A DNA stretch of 64,000 nt, taken from contig JAGFBZ010001543.1 in the NCBI GenBank assembly GCA_018398805.1, positions 620,001-684,000 on the forward strand, written 5' to 3'. The DNA is from Hirundichthys speculiger (lineage: Eukaryota; Chordata; Actinopteri; Beloniformes; Exocoetidae). This document shows positions 1 to 11,440 of this stretch, one piece after another (position 1 is the first letter of the stretch; the number at the start of each line of letters is the position of its first letter). Under the pieces are notes generated by a model. That model saw only the letters and a program-made list of their open reading frames with translations, had not been told where the DNA came from and ran no database searches. Made by a program: the position numbers and the translations under genes.

Positions 1-3000
1 GTTTCTGTCATAGGAAAAGGAAAAAAAAATAAAACATTTACTGGCATACCTGTTCTACAAATTTCATAAAAGACCAGTAAATTAAACATCAAAAAGTCAT
101 AACATTCTTAAAGGGCCTTTTAACAATTTCCATTGTTGTAACCTGAAATTTACGGCAACTTACTGTCTTAATTTCAAAGGAAATAGTCTACATAGTCTTT
201 AACACAATGATTTTGTTAAAGTAACTAAATGATGTCTCAGGGCAATGTGATGAGGTGGTTAGACCTGTCGCACAGTTGGCCCAGGTTGGTTCAAACTCAA
301 ACGCTGGTTTAGATTGTTCTGTGTGGAATTTGGACATTTGCCCTTTACCTGCATGCGTATGCAGGCTTTCTCTCCCATCCATAAACATGCATGTGTGCAC
401 ACTACATTGATTGGTGACAGCTGACCATAGGAGAAAACGGGCATAAAGAGGCATCATGTGAGGAAATGCATCATACCAAGCCATTCATAAGCCTTAATAA
501 TAGAAAACACACACGCACATACACGCGCGCGCGCACACACGCACACACACACAGAAAGTTCTGTAATAGTATTTTCTGTCATGGCAGTAGTTTAATAGTG
601 GGACTGTACAAGCATTGGAGATGTGCTGTGGCATCACATCAGGTGTCTTTATTAATTATATTAAAAACAAAAGCACCTGAATAAATTTGAATTGTTAGAG
701 GAACATACTGTTGACTAAGACTTAAGCAAATGCGGTAAAGTTGATTGGAAGGAGCTTCACAGTAGAAACAGAAACATTTTTAGTAATAGTGAAGCAAATA
801 GCTTTTACTTTTTACTTTGTATCCTAAATGCAAAAACATCTTTTAGGCCTTGTGAGAAGGAATAGCAAAAATCTTTTGTATGTTTCAGGCCTGAAATGTA
901 AAAAATAGCATATATATACAAACTGATTAAAGAAAACATGAAATATTTTAGATTCATGTTGTCTTCAAACAAAATAGTTAAAGTAAATGTATTATTAACT
1001 GATTCTTTTTTTATTTTTAGTTTTCCATATTGTCCCACATTTTACTGTTCTGGTGTTCTATATCAGAGGGAATGTCATGATTTGATAGAACTGACAGAAT
1101 TTCTATTGCAGAGGGTCTTGTAGGATGGATCTTTTGAAATGTATGTGCACAGGGTTCACTTAAAATAAAGAATAGGGCATAATTGTTTTGGCCCCCTTAA
1201 TACCAATTGACCATTGTTTAAATGCCACGTCCTATCTGGCTATTATTGTCGACCATGTGCATCCTATTATACCCTCATTAGGACTGCTTCATCCAGCATC
1301 ATAATGTCTTAAACCAGTTTAAATCAGTTTAACATTAAACTGATTTAACTGATGAAACTGATAGTCATGAACATTACAATTATTTCACAGAGGATATCAG
1401 TGCCCTCTCTATCAAGAGGATTCTTAAAAATTTTGTCATTCAGAAATTTCAGCATGGACTAGAAAGTTTCCAGTATTATAAAGACTCATCATTATGAGGA
1501 ATGTACACCAATAACCATAATATGATGACTGCCTACTTAATAATGAGCAAGTCTTCATTGTGTGCTCTTACCAGTCATGGTCTGGGCAACAAACATCTAA
1601 GGGTGTCCTGGAGTCTCTGGTACTGGGATGTTATCATTAGAGCCTTTGAGCCCTTGTGGGGTTTCTGTAGAAGGGGACTGCTTCACACAGATGCCATCAG
1701 ACTGCTGTCTGTGGAGTTTGAAGGCCAAATGAACATGTCAGAAAATGTCTCTGCTTTGTTATTTGAGCACTTCCTGGAAGAAAAAAAAAATGTTGAGAGA
1801 CCCACTGCTGACCTGCTGGGGGAGGTGGCTCTGGTAGGGGAAAGATGTTACTGTGCATAAGATTTTGGTTGTTGCCAAGTGCCAAAATAGACTTGATGCG
1901 AATGCTAAGTTGGAGGTTCTTCCAGCAGAACATTGCATTATAAAAAGATGAGTACTTTTTACTTCCGTTACCTGTCAGTGATCATAATGATATGGCCAAG
2001 TAAATTCTGCACGTGTCATGAAAATTCATCCTCAGCAAATGGAACAATTAACACATGTGCACGTACACCTTCTTCAGCAATAGGATATAGAAACTTTTAT
2101 GTTGGATTAAAACTGATTATGCTACATGTGAATGTGACGACTCCTCCACCTGTACACCAGGTGGTGGTGTTGGTTGCTTTTGGTTTCTTTCTGTTGCAGG
2201 TGGAGAGTCGTCAGCCTGAGGAGACACACCTGGGCTCAATGGTTTTCCTCCCATTAAGAAGGCCATTTCCAGACTGTTGCAGGAGGGCTGTGATGAGGGC
2301 TGCTCTGGGGAGCTGGTCCTTGTCACTACGCTGGGATTACTGCTGGCGTCTGAGGCTCTGCTGATGGGCTGTGGGCTCAGTTGTCTAGACTATGGCTGAC
2401 AGAGCATTTGGCTGGGTTTTTCTTGTCTGTGTTGTGTTGATGCAACTGGTTTAAAATAAGCATTTACTGTTGGTACCGACTGTCTTGTGCCGCCTCCCTC
2501 ACTCTTGTCATGGCCTTCGAGCCGGGTTGTGACATGAAAAAAAGTCCCATCATATTCATTGCAGCCCCAAGTTCCAATTTGTAATACCTATATTTGTTCA
2601 CTAGGGGTCAGCATTTACATGAGCTACTGTGGGTTGCTAAGAGTGAGGGTCCACTGAAATGCCATATTTAGCTCAGTTTCTCCACTGAAAAATACAAAAG
2701 GCCAAACATCTGATGATTTATTTTTGTTTTTTTTAACTTAAAAACATGACTATTTTGTGAACTCATTCTTTATTCAGGAAATCTAAGAGCTTTAAATGTA
2801 TATCAGTATCAGTTTCTCTCCCTTTGCACAAGCAAATATTTATACAACTATCGCCATCTTCACTGCCAGAGTATGGGAACACTGCAGACATCATCCAAAC
2901 ACCCTGTGAAGCTGCCATTTCACAGCCTGGTACTAAAGTGATCCCAGATTTTGCACAGGCCATCTGTCATCACTAGCCATGCATGCTACTATCCACAGGG

Positions 3001-3597
3001 AGACACATTTTATGATCCCCTCAGCCTTTGTTGTTTTTAAAGTGATAGTTTTCTTCATCATCTTTGACTTTTCAAATATTGTTTCTGACCAGATCTTTTG
3101 CTGTACAAGTTACACATCACCATTCATTCAAACTACCAGTTAATGTCAGTGTGTAGTTCTCTGACAGCGCAGAGCCTTGACTGCTGCATGGGCAAGTACA
3201 TAATCTTATCTAATCTAAACATATTGCAGTCTGCATATAAACTAAAATAGTCTGCATCTAAATCACAAAGATTTCACAGTAGGAACTGAAGAGACTTAAG
3301 AGTTTGGGTTGAAAACAATTATGACATTTTGAAAAATGATCTCTGTTTTTGTATTTGGGTTTGAAAAAGATATATTCTTATCCTATCAATACATGAGAAG
3401 AAGCAAAAGTAGTTTAAATATTTCTTTGTTTGAAAAAAACACATCTTTGAAATAATTTTTCTACTCGCATTCACACCCAGAGCGACAGATAAAACTCTTT
3501 TCTAGATGACTCTTTGCAAATCCCAAACTGACAATTCTATCTGAAAAATTGTAAGTGAATTTAAACTTTAGTTTACAATTTGAATATATATACAATT
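1..3597. other. AT-rich sequence, no gene recognised
   Basis: Apart from a CA/CG microsatellite at 507-554, I see only AT-rich unique-looking DNA. The open frames here (for example 119 and 143 codons between 1501 and 2364) have no recognisable domains and lack splice or start context, so I treat them as chance frames. A short stretch at 880-905 resembles the tail of the Tc1-like fragment near 27110 (shared GGCCTGAAATGTAAAAA), which may mark a very old element end. Confidence 0.6.
507..554. repeat. CA/CG dinucleotide microsatellite
   Basis: Alternating purine-pyrimidine run of AC units interrupted by a short CGCGCG core. A sequence of this kind is prone to length variation and can adopt Z-DNA. 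Confidence 0.9.
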
Positions 3598-4717
3598 AGA
3601 TCCCGAAGTGTTTGGACAATGACAGAGTTTTTTTTTTATTTATTTTTTTTTAATTTTTTTTTTTAATTTTGCCTTCATACAACACAATGGATTTGAAATT
3701 TAACAATTAATATATGATCAAAATGTAGACTTTCAGCAATATTTCACAGAAATATTGCATTTACATTTAGGAATTATAGCCATTTAGTGCATAAACTTTA
3801 TGGGGCTCAGAAGTATTTAGACCAAGTGAAATAATAGTAAACATATTTTTTCCCCATCCTTGGATGAAAATTCTTTGCAGTCAAAGACTGCCTGACGTCT
3901 GGAGTGGACATCATCGTATTGTGGGTTTACTCCCTGGAGATGCATTGCCAGGCCTTCACTGCAGCCTCTTTCAGTTGCTGATTATTTTGAGGCCTTTCTG
4001 GCTTCAGATCTGTCTTCAGTAAGTGAAGGGAATACTCTACTGGGTTGGGATGGGTGACTGACTTGGTCACTGAAAAATCTTTGACTACTGTTGATTTTGT
4101 GAATGGGTTTTTCTTTACCAAGGAAACTATTATGTAATCGTCCATTTTAGTTTTAGTCTATAGTGTTCCTTGGTCTTCCAGACCTTTTGATGTTGATGCG
4201 TTCACATGTGCTATCTTTCTATTTAAGAATGTACAAACTGTTTGGCCACACCTAAGCTTTTTGCTATCTGTCATGTAGATTATGTTGTTTTTCCAGCCTA
4301 ATGATAGCCTTCTTCACTTTTACTTAGACCCTCTTGGACTTTTATATTGGTAGCTCCAGTCAAATAACTTCCACCTGCAAACTCAATACCTGACACCAAC
4401 TCCAGACCTTTTATCGGCTTCATTTGTTTTAAAGTGATGAAAGGACTGGATCACACCTGGCCAGTTATCTTCATTTTCAGTAAATAATGTCTAAAAACTT
4501 TTTAGCCACTGGGAAAAAAAAAGTGCTTTGCTTAAAAAGGCTGGGCTATAATTCCTATATGGTAAATTCAGAATTTTTGAGAAATCACTTAAACCAAAGC
4601 TGTAAGCCTACACTTGAATCACATCTATTTTATTTCTTCTAAATTTAAAATCCATTGTGGTGGTGTCTAAAAGCAAAATCCTTACAATTCTGTCCCTGTC
4701 CAAATGCTTCTAGAACC
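3598..4717 (-). mobile_element. Tc1-like DNA transposon, internally deleted, with long terminal inverted repeats
   Basis: The left end (GAAGTGTTTGGACAATGACA near 3606) and the reverse complement of the right end (GAAGCATTTGGACAGGGACA, near 4693-4712) match. Similarity continues inward through CACAATGGATTT and GTAG(A/G)CTTNCAGC for about 150-200 bp, which defines long inverted repeats. The left copy carries an A/T-rich expansion at 3631-3665. About 1.1 kb lies between the ends, shorter than a complete Tc1 element of about 1.3-1.6 kb. The internal minus-strand sequence is a decayed transposase. Confidence 0.8.
3860..4425 (-). pseudogene. Tc1-like transposase remnant lacking the catalytic core
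   Basis: Read on the minus strand, 4425-4150 contains, with frameshifts, a paired-type helix-turn-helix segment (IIRLEKQ), a GVAK-like stretch and an RSGRPR motif, as in the DNA-binding half of Tc1 transposases. A 73-codon frame at 4145-3927 then begins with VKKNPFTKST and passes directly into HPNPVEYSLHLLKTDLKPERP. In Tc1 transposases that second motif is the region around the third catalytic residue and the C-terminus. The DDE domain between them, with its first two aspartates, is missing, and the third-residue region reads NPVEYS. The protein cannot be an active transposase. The copy is best explained as an internal deletion derivative mobilised in trans and then degraded. Confidence 0.75.
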
Positions 4718-4829
4718 AACTCTAAGTTGCTTTTCAGGTAAAAAAAAATCTACAGTTTGTATTTTTAGGGTTAAATTAGCCCTAAAAAAAAAAAAAAAAC
4801 TATTTTTTGAACATATATGTACGTCTTAA

Positions 4830-4834
<5 letters not shown>

Positions 4835-4883
<49 letters not shown>

Positions 4884-4897
4884 TATATATATCTATA

Positions 4898-4949
<52 letters not shown>
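4835..4949. repeat. TA dinucleotide microsatellite, about 115 bp
   Basis: Nearly uninterrupted (TA)n with a small AGATATATATATCTATATCT interruption in the middle. It is fully self-complementary and can extrude a cruciform. The 81-codon frame across it (IYIYIY) is a by-product. Confidence 0.95.
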
Positions 4950-4951
<2 letters not shown>

Positions 4952-5248
4952 ATTTATTTTTGTTTGCAGTGTGTTATTGCACAAACCATTCAAGCATTCA
5001 AAGGCAAACTCAAGAATTTATATCACATTTCAATTTTCATCATATTCTCTGAAATCTTTTTGTGAATTGTATAAGGTTGATTCTTCAATTTGGGGCACTT
5101 TTAACTTTTGAAAAAAAAAAAACATGCTGTCTGAACAATTTCAGAAGGTTTATTAATTGGTCTGGAACAGAGATCTGAGCATAGCTTTGATTTTACTTCA
5201 TGATCATTTTGATATCATTATGATCTTTTCAAAGTTGTCACAGAAAAA

Positions 5249-5483
5249 TGTCATTACCATCACAACAACAAAACAATTATTTTAATACAAAATGATATGA
5301 CGAGCAGGGTGTTTTCAATCATTCCAGTAAGTACTAAATATGCTTTATAAGAATCATATTCTAAGTATTTGTAAGTGCATTTAAAAGACATTTTAACAAC
5401 ATGTTCTCTCTTATTACCATCAGTTATTGTCATTACCATCACAGCCACTTGCGTGACAGTAATGACACGTGATGGTTATGACA
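5249..5483. repeat. Three copies of a 15 bp motif TGTCATTACCATCAC, one inverted
   Basis: The motif occurs at 5249-5263 and 5428-5442 and, inverted with one mismatch, at 5469-5483. The last two form arms around a 26-nt spacer, and the block ends in GACACGTGATGG. Short direct and inverted copies like this may be ends of a degraded MITE; no flanking duplication is visible. Confidence 0.55.
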
Positions 5484-6174
5484 ATTTTCCCTTTCTGCTG
5501 AAAATGTTAGCTATGTTTTAGACATGTTAAGCTAGCTGGTTAGCTAGGATACAGTGTACATGTCAATAAAGTGAAATGTCTTATTAATGAGTTATAATGA
5601 CGCCTAATAAACATACTTTTAGATCAGGTTGTATAAAACATCAGATTACTTACTGTTATATTAAAAATAGGGTCAGGTCACCATGGCCTGTTTATCAAGT
5701 GATGTTTATATCTAATGTGGAATATCTAATCCAATGTGGAATATTGCATCATATGATTTTTGGGACACGTAGCTGTTGGGAGAAATCACCTCAAGGCTCA
5801 AAGTATTGATAAACAGTGTTTAAGAATGACTGCATTTCCTCTGCTCATTGTCTTGTGCTGACAACGGCTGTTGGCTGTATGTGAGTATTTGATCAGCTCT
5901 GCTTGTATACAAATGGAGATTAAATCCACTTTGCACCCTCATCTGATTGTCAAGTGCTTTGTTTAAGTGTTGTATAACTGCCTCCCTAGAACCTTAATCA
6001 ATTATTGGTAAACTAATATGCACAATTAGTAAAATTTAAACGACACTTACAAATGTGGGTATCAAAAACCACACTTCTGCCTCATGTCTTGCATTGTTCC
6101 CCTGGAGCATTGAATTAGCATGTAAAAATGTAACTAACTGTTTGCAAAAACTTTATTGCTCTGTAAAGTGTTGA

Positions 6175-6247
6175 ATGTGATGTAATGACATCACATTACA
6201 TCACATTACATTACATTATTTCTGTCCCTAAGAGGGACAGAAATATT
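6175..6247. repeat. ACATY pentamer array followed by a 14 bp hairpin
   Basis: 6180-6217 is a short array of CACAT/TACAT pentamers. It leads into a hairpin with 14 bp arms (6215-6228 and 6234-6247, one mismatch) and a 5-nt TAAGA loop containing TTTCTGTCCC/GGGACAGAAA. No coding context; it may be a decayed foldback element. Confidence 0.65.
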
Positions 6248-6701
6248 TAACAAAAAAAAAGTAAATTAAACAAATATAAACTACATAAATATGGAAAATG
6301 GCAAAATATATTTTAATAAATTTAGCACTTTTTATTACTTTATCATAGAGTAGTTGTCAACAAATCTGGGTGGACAAGCCCAAAACGGTCAAATTCTTCC
6401 ACATCTGAATTTTCAAAACACTAAAAAAAGTATTTAAATTTCATCATTAGGAGACAGTTATTTTTTTTTAATAACTACTACAAGCTAACCTTAACACAAA
6501 TTATCATTATTTTTTTCCTTAAAAAACATTCCTTTTTTCTTAAAAAGCTACACTGGGGACAGAAAAACTCCCTCAATTAAAGAATCACCCACGAACAATA
6601 GAAAAAAGGAAATCTTAAATTAACTGGGTAACTGTGTTTTTGCTCTTGAAAGTTCAGTAAGGTGGCTTAAAATAGTAAATAAAATGATTGCACGTAAATT
6701 A

Positions 6702-6749
6702 CTACTTAATTAGTGATTTATGTTTGCACATAAATCACTAATTAAGTAG
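6702..6749. repeat. Perfect 21 bp inverted repeat with 6-nt loop
   Basis: The left arm at 6702-6722 is the exact reverse complement of 6729-6749, separated by TTTGCA. The arms contain ACTTAATTAGTGATTTAT. No flanking duplication or host transcript can be inferred from the sequence. Confidence 0.85.
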
Positions 6750-6821
6750 ATTTGTATAATGACTATTGCTTAATTCAAAAAATAGTTATTCAAAAATATT
6801 CATTTTGAGCGCTCAACTTAC

Positions 6822-7005
6822 AGGTAGAGGTACAGACCTCTTCAAAGTCTAGACCTGGGTCCTTGAACTTCTTGATCACTTTTACTTCTTTGATTTTGAA
6901 GATGTATGCAGTATATTTATCTACTTCTATCAGAAACCGTTTGTTGTCTCTGAATGCTAACTCAGACTTGCCTGTGTGAATCCAAGGACTTTGCTTCATT
7001 AGCAT
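6822..7005 (-). other. Candidate protein-coding exon of unknown gene (weak)
   Basis: A 71-codon minus-strand frame is compositionally protein-like: mixed charged and hydrophobic residues, with segments such as FLIEVDKYTAYIFKIKEV and FKDPGLDFEEVCTS. It runs into a GTAAGT splice-donor match at 6821-6816. If this is an exon, it ends in phase after about 61 codons. The upstream side is poor: the preceding in-frame codons include stops, and no clear polypyrimidine tract precedes an AG, so the acceptor is uncertain. I do not recognise the family. It could be a real internal exon, an old pseudogene exon or a chance frame. It is reported because no repeat explains it. Confidence 0.3.
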
Positions 7006-8525
7006 TTATCCTTAACATTCTAATTTATTTTTTATACTTTAAAAAAAATTACAGTTTTCTTTAAATAAGATCTAAAGGAGACTGCAGAAATTCTGGAAAT
7101 CAAGAGTTTTGTGAACTCACACAGAACAGGCACAGTTTATATTTTTGTACTCTTAGTTCACAACCAGCTCATTTGCTTTGTTTTGGATGGAGTTTAGTTC
7201 CATTGCTATCATCTGGTTATGATGTAATAATGTCTCAATAATCTAAGCGAGTGACCATGTGGATCTCTTTCAGGCTGCACACACTTGCAATTCATGGTCA
7301 TTACCTCATTTATAACTGTAGGTCCTGCTGAGAACTGGGAACTTGGTCTGCATCTTAACCTACTTGGCAAGATGGAAATCCATTTTTTTCTCTTTCTTTT
7401 CAGGTTTTATTGCCAATAAAACAAAAGGACAAAACAGGGAAACTACAGGACTGGTTAGTAAATACTGAAATACACAGACCTCAGTTGGTCTACCAATTTC
7501 TCTTTTGTCATTTGTATGAGAACTGTCTTCTCCATATACAAATACAGCCTCTGACAAGACAAGATGTAACTTTTTTTCACTGTGGCATTATTTGCTCACT
7601 AAAAATAAAACCAAAAAGGAAAAAAAAACCAATATTGACATCATTAAGTACTCTTGTGCTACTTTCATAGGATTTAAGAGGGAAAGCTGCAGCCAGATGC
7701 TGCGAATCATCAAACCTTGATGAAGTGTTCATCTGCAGGTATGGAGACACTATTAAAAGAAGACAGTTTGCCAGGCTGGAATTTTCAGGTGCATATTAAC
7801 ACATTGCCAAGGCAGAAATGCATAAGAAATTAGAGTCTTCAAGAAGTACCTGCTGCTGTACGTCAATCTGAAAAAACTGAATCCAGAATTTCAAACACCT
7901 TATACACACTGTATACTGTAGCACTGTGGTGGAAGGATGCTTATGAGGGGTTGTTTTACAGCCACATGACCTCTGCACCTTGCAAGCATTGAGTCGACCT
8001 GAATTTTACTGTATACTAGAGTATTCAAGAGAGAAATGTGCATAAACAAATGCCTCAAATAACTGGCTGAAAAGAAGCAATGCTGTATAGGAAAGTATGA
8101 GTTGTGTTGGGTATAGGAGATGCGATGAAGGAGGGTGATTGATATGGCTACATGTTGTCACTGTGCACTGGGTGCAGTTTTTTTTTTTTTTTTTTTATTT
8201 TTGTACAACTACAGTGGTCTTGGTCAATCCAAAATGTTAATAATATTATGGTCTAGCTCCTTCTCTTCCCTGTCTGCCTGTACCACATTCATGGCTGTTT
8301 CTCAGGTAATCAGGTTAACTCTGCTCACCTGTTTTCTGGCCTTTATTTGGTTCTCTCTGTCAGTCCTTTGGAGCCAGATTGTTGTAATAGATTTGCCTGA
8401 CACCCAGTCTAATACCTGTCTATTTTTTCCCGCCAGAATCCTGACCTGTAATCTGTCTCTGACCTGTGCTGTGAATTCAGCCTTTATTAACCTTCTGTTT
8501 TGTAACCTGATCTCTGCCTTGTAGA
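7006..8525. other. No gene recognised
   Basis: Unique-looking AT-rich DNA with a T-run at 8178-8196. The 129-codon plus-strand frame at 8135-8524 is rich in hydrophobic residues because the strand is pyrimidine-rich; it has no domain I can name. Confidence 0.55.
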
Positions 8526-9520
8526 CAGGGGCGTAGCACCAAATTCTGGGCCCTGTACACTCTCAATGTCAGTGGGCCCCTATTCATGCCAGTGCATGAT
8601 GGGCATAAGCAAAAAAAAAAAAAAAAAAAAAAAAAGGGGGGAAAAAAGGGGTATTTATTTCAAATTAAAAAAAAAAAAGCATAAATACGGTTTTAAGCTA
8701 CAATCAGATCAGATTATTTTGATGAGTAGTTCTTTCATTCACCACCTGAATTGATGCATTTGGCCTACTTGTGCTCAAATACCTAAAACATTAGGCTACT
8801 GGTTTGTGTACTAATGTTTTGATCCATGACACTTGTGCAAATTTTGATTTAAAAAACATTTATTCTTGAACAGGAGACAACTGCACACTCAAATAAATCA
8901 AATCATATAAGCTACATTGCTTTTGTAATGAGAAGGTACAGTAGAAATGAACAGAAAAATATTTCAATGTGAAAGTTTTAATGTGAAAAAAAGAAGTTAC
9001 TGGTTTCTGCTTTTTACATCAAAGGCCTATGTCATCTATAGAGCCTGCGATAGTACAAAATGTCAACTGTCAAATTGTTCTTCAGCTTGCAGAAAAAGAA
9101 ATAAAGCCTCGCTGACACGAGATGTAAAGATGTCATTTACATCCCAGTAAATGCCCACTGATGGGTCTTTTTGTTTGCAAAGTCACTAATAAGATCTGTA
9201 AAGTCCAATTGTTTGGCTAATTGGCTTTAAATCGACAGAATGGCGAGGTTGTTCAGTCTATCCTGGCCCATTGTTGATCTCAGGTAGTTCTTAACCAGCT
9301 TCAACTTGCTGAAAGCTTGTTCACCCCCTGCAACTGTGGTCAGGTCTACACTTTCACTAGCCAGTCTGCAAGCTAGAGTCTCTCTCTGCTGAGCAGTTAG
9401 CTTGTCTGGCCACAGTCCTGGTTCCTCTGACAACAACTCCTCTGCATTTCCCTCACTTGGCCCTTCTTTTTCTCTCTCTCCCCCTAGCCTCCTCACTACT
9501 CTCAAACACATCTACAAGCA
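8526..9520 (-). mobile_element. hAT transposon 3' fragment
   Basis: The left edge begins CAGGGGCGTAGCACCAAATT, a form common for hAT terminal inverted repeats (CAGGGGCG type), followed by the ...TGGGCCC... stretch also common in these ends. The minus-strand coding end of a hAT transposase lies at 9511-9227, ending about 700 bp from that terminus. The 5' part and right terminus are absent. A 29 bp poly-A and G-rich stretch sits inside at 8610-8640. Confidence 0.65.
9227..9511 (-). pseudogene. hAT transposase C-terminal dimerisation domain, partial
   Basis: The minus-strand frame of 94 codons ends in GGEQAFSKLKLVKNYLRST followed by MGQDRLNNLAILSI. This is the hAT C-terminal dimerisation signature (usually ...ERSFSKLK.IK..LRSTM.Q.RL..LA.LSIE). 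The N-terminal BED finger and RNase-H-like catalytic domain are missing. The usual E-R pair before SFSKLK is replaced by E-Q-A. In hAT transposases this domain mediates oligomerisation in the nucleus. Here it can only be a relic. Confidence 0.75.
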
Positions 9521-9880
9521 TGAGACACATGATTTACGTTAGCCTCAACCTGATTAATAGTCTGACATGTAATGATACGTCCTATTTGATGATACTGGTG
9601 ATGATGGTACTGGCTGCTTAACATAGCATAAACATACAAATAACCCAACCTACTTTTTAAAGCAAGCTCACTTTGTATTTCTAGAGCCATTTCATTGCAA
9701 GATAAACTGCTAAAAATAATGAAACATATGGCCAAGCATTGCTTATTATGTTGACAGATTGTCTTTTAAATGGGGCTCATTTTTGTGTTGCTATGGGCTG
9801 AGCTCTAAGGCTGTCAACCAAACAGTCATAACTGGTAAGTATCCACAAGAGGGCACTTGACAGCGCTTGACATCTACCAT

Positions 9881-10299
9881 TTAAAGGTGGGGTAGGTTTT
9901 CTTTTTTTGCAGCACTTTTTACAATATTGCCTGAAAACCTTTTTACATTCCCACTGCGTCCACTGAAATAAAATGTTTGAAAAAAAAAAAAACGAAATGT
10001 TTTGATCCGGTCTAGAGAGTGTAATCAGAGAAAAACTCTGACCAATCAATGTACTGATCATCTTTACATTTATTGGCTGCCTAATACGTCCATCAAATAT
10101 CAATGCACTTCCACCCACCCCTCCCTCCCTCCCTGCGGTTCATGTAGTCGTGAATCGTATGAAGGTGTGGTTTCGAGGGGTGACCTGAAGAGGAGGAGGC
10201 AGAGCCTTTGGGAGGAGGGAGGGAGTGCATATTTTCAAAATCTCACTTGAGTTGGATTGCTGGAACCGTTTTTTCAAAGAACACCTACCCCACCTTTAA
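9881..10299. mobile_element. 411 bp MITE flanked by TTAA (piggyBac-like)
   Basis: The element runs 9885-10295 with terminal inverted repeats AGGTGGGGTAGGT... and ...ACCTACCCCACCT. TTAA flanks both ends (9881-9884 and 10296-10299), the target duplication characteristic of piggyBac transposons. The interior has no long coding frame and contains a CCCTCCCTCCCT pyrimidine tract at 10117-10134 and a partly complementary GGAGGAGGGAGGGAG near 10210. Assignment to piggyBac rests only on TTAA and the ends. Confidence 0.7.
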
Positions 10300-11297
10300 G
10301 TATCTCAGTTTACTCTCTGAAACCTGCTGCTATATAAGACAGGGCTCTCAAGGACTGAGCAGCAGTCACATTTGATGATGTTGCATTGTAAAAAGAATAG
10401 TCCGACATAACTAGTGATGCACAATTTGGGATTTTCAGAGACCCTCAGCTACTATTTTTCAAAACACCAACTGGTGACAAGTCTAGTAACTTTCAGAACA
10501 AATATCCCTATTATTGCCCCATACAAGAGAGGTCTCTCATCTGAGTAGGAGACCTTTTTTTTGGCTCTGTTGGTCTCCATCAAAGCCAGCACTCATGCAA
10601 GCTGCTTGCACATGCAGACTGTTGTCTTTGACATGCTTTATGAGGCTGTGAGCTGTACAGAAAAAAATGAGATAAAATATAATATTGGAGACACTGTGAT
10701 GCTTCTAGCTTGTGTTTGGGAGATCATCATAAATTTAAATATAGCTAAATACCGATATAATCTCAGATATTGTCTCTAACTTATTTAGATGGTGTTTTAG
10801 TGAGATAATGCTGCAGTTATAAAAATCAGGATTTCAAAGTTGTGCAACAATTTCAAAATGTGTTGTTTTTGACCTAAGGTTGACATGCTGGTAGCCTTAT
10901 AGGGCCGCTTTCCAGTCACAACTTCAGACTCATTCTGTAGACTGATAAAAAAAAAAGAAAAAAAAAATGAAAAAGATTTTTAAAAAATGTGAAAACCCTA
11001 AAAATCTCTGAAGTAACATTGCCCATGGATTGCATAACATTGTATGTTCATGGTTATGACCGTGTAAATTGATATGTGCAATAGCTGCTCAGCAGGAGTA
11101 CTGCAAGAGTAGGCTTGGCAACGGGACACAGTGCTGCTCACAATACACAGCTGGTGGGAAGTCAGCCTCAAAAAGAAAACAAATTACCATTTGCAACCAA
11201 AAAACTGTCATTTATTACATCGGGAAATTGGTCTCAAGAGTCATAGTAACAAAAGTTATTAAGAATGCTCACAAACCCATATTGGAAGTGATAATTC
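10300..11297. other. No gene recognised
   Basis: AT-rich DNA with short A-runs; nothing beyond chance open frames. Confidence 0.6.
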
Positions 11298-11440
11298 ATT
11301 GATTGGATTTAATTATATAATCTTAGTTGATGATATTTGCTCGGGGGTCATGCTCTGGGTCTCTGTAAAGCACCTAGAGACAATTGTCATTGTAACAGAA
11401 CTATACAAATAAAATTGAATTGAAAAATTAAATTGAAAAC
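11298..11440 (+). mobile_element. L2-like LINE 3' tail
   Basis: Contains TGATATTTGCTCGGGGGTCA, then GGTCTCTGTAAAGCACCTAG and an ACAAATAAAATTGAATTG terminus. The same sequence ends the longer L2-like copy at 34650-34755. Only the extreme 3' end inserted, as is normal for 5'-truncated LINEs. Confidence 0.85.

Noticed and set aside
1501..2364. Two adjacent plus-strand frames of 119 and 143 codons
   Set aside because: No domain, no splice signals linking them, and composition follows local nucleotide bias.
4807..5052. 81-codon IYIYIY frame
   Set aside because: Produced by the TA microsatellite; similar repeat-derived frames occur at 29333-29624 and 50177-50477.
11069..11302. Plus-strand 77-codon frame as small gene
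   Set aside because: No motif, poor start context, and it runs into the LINE tail at 11298.
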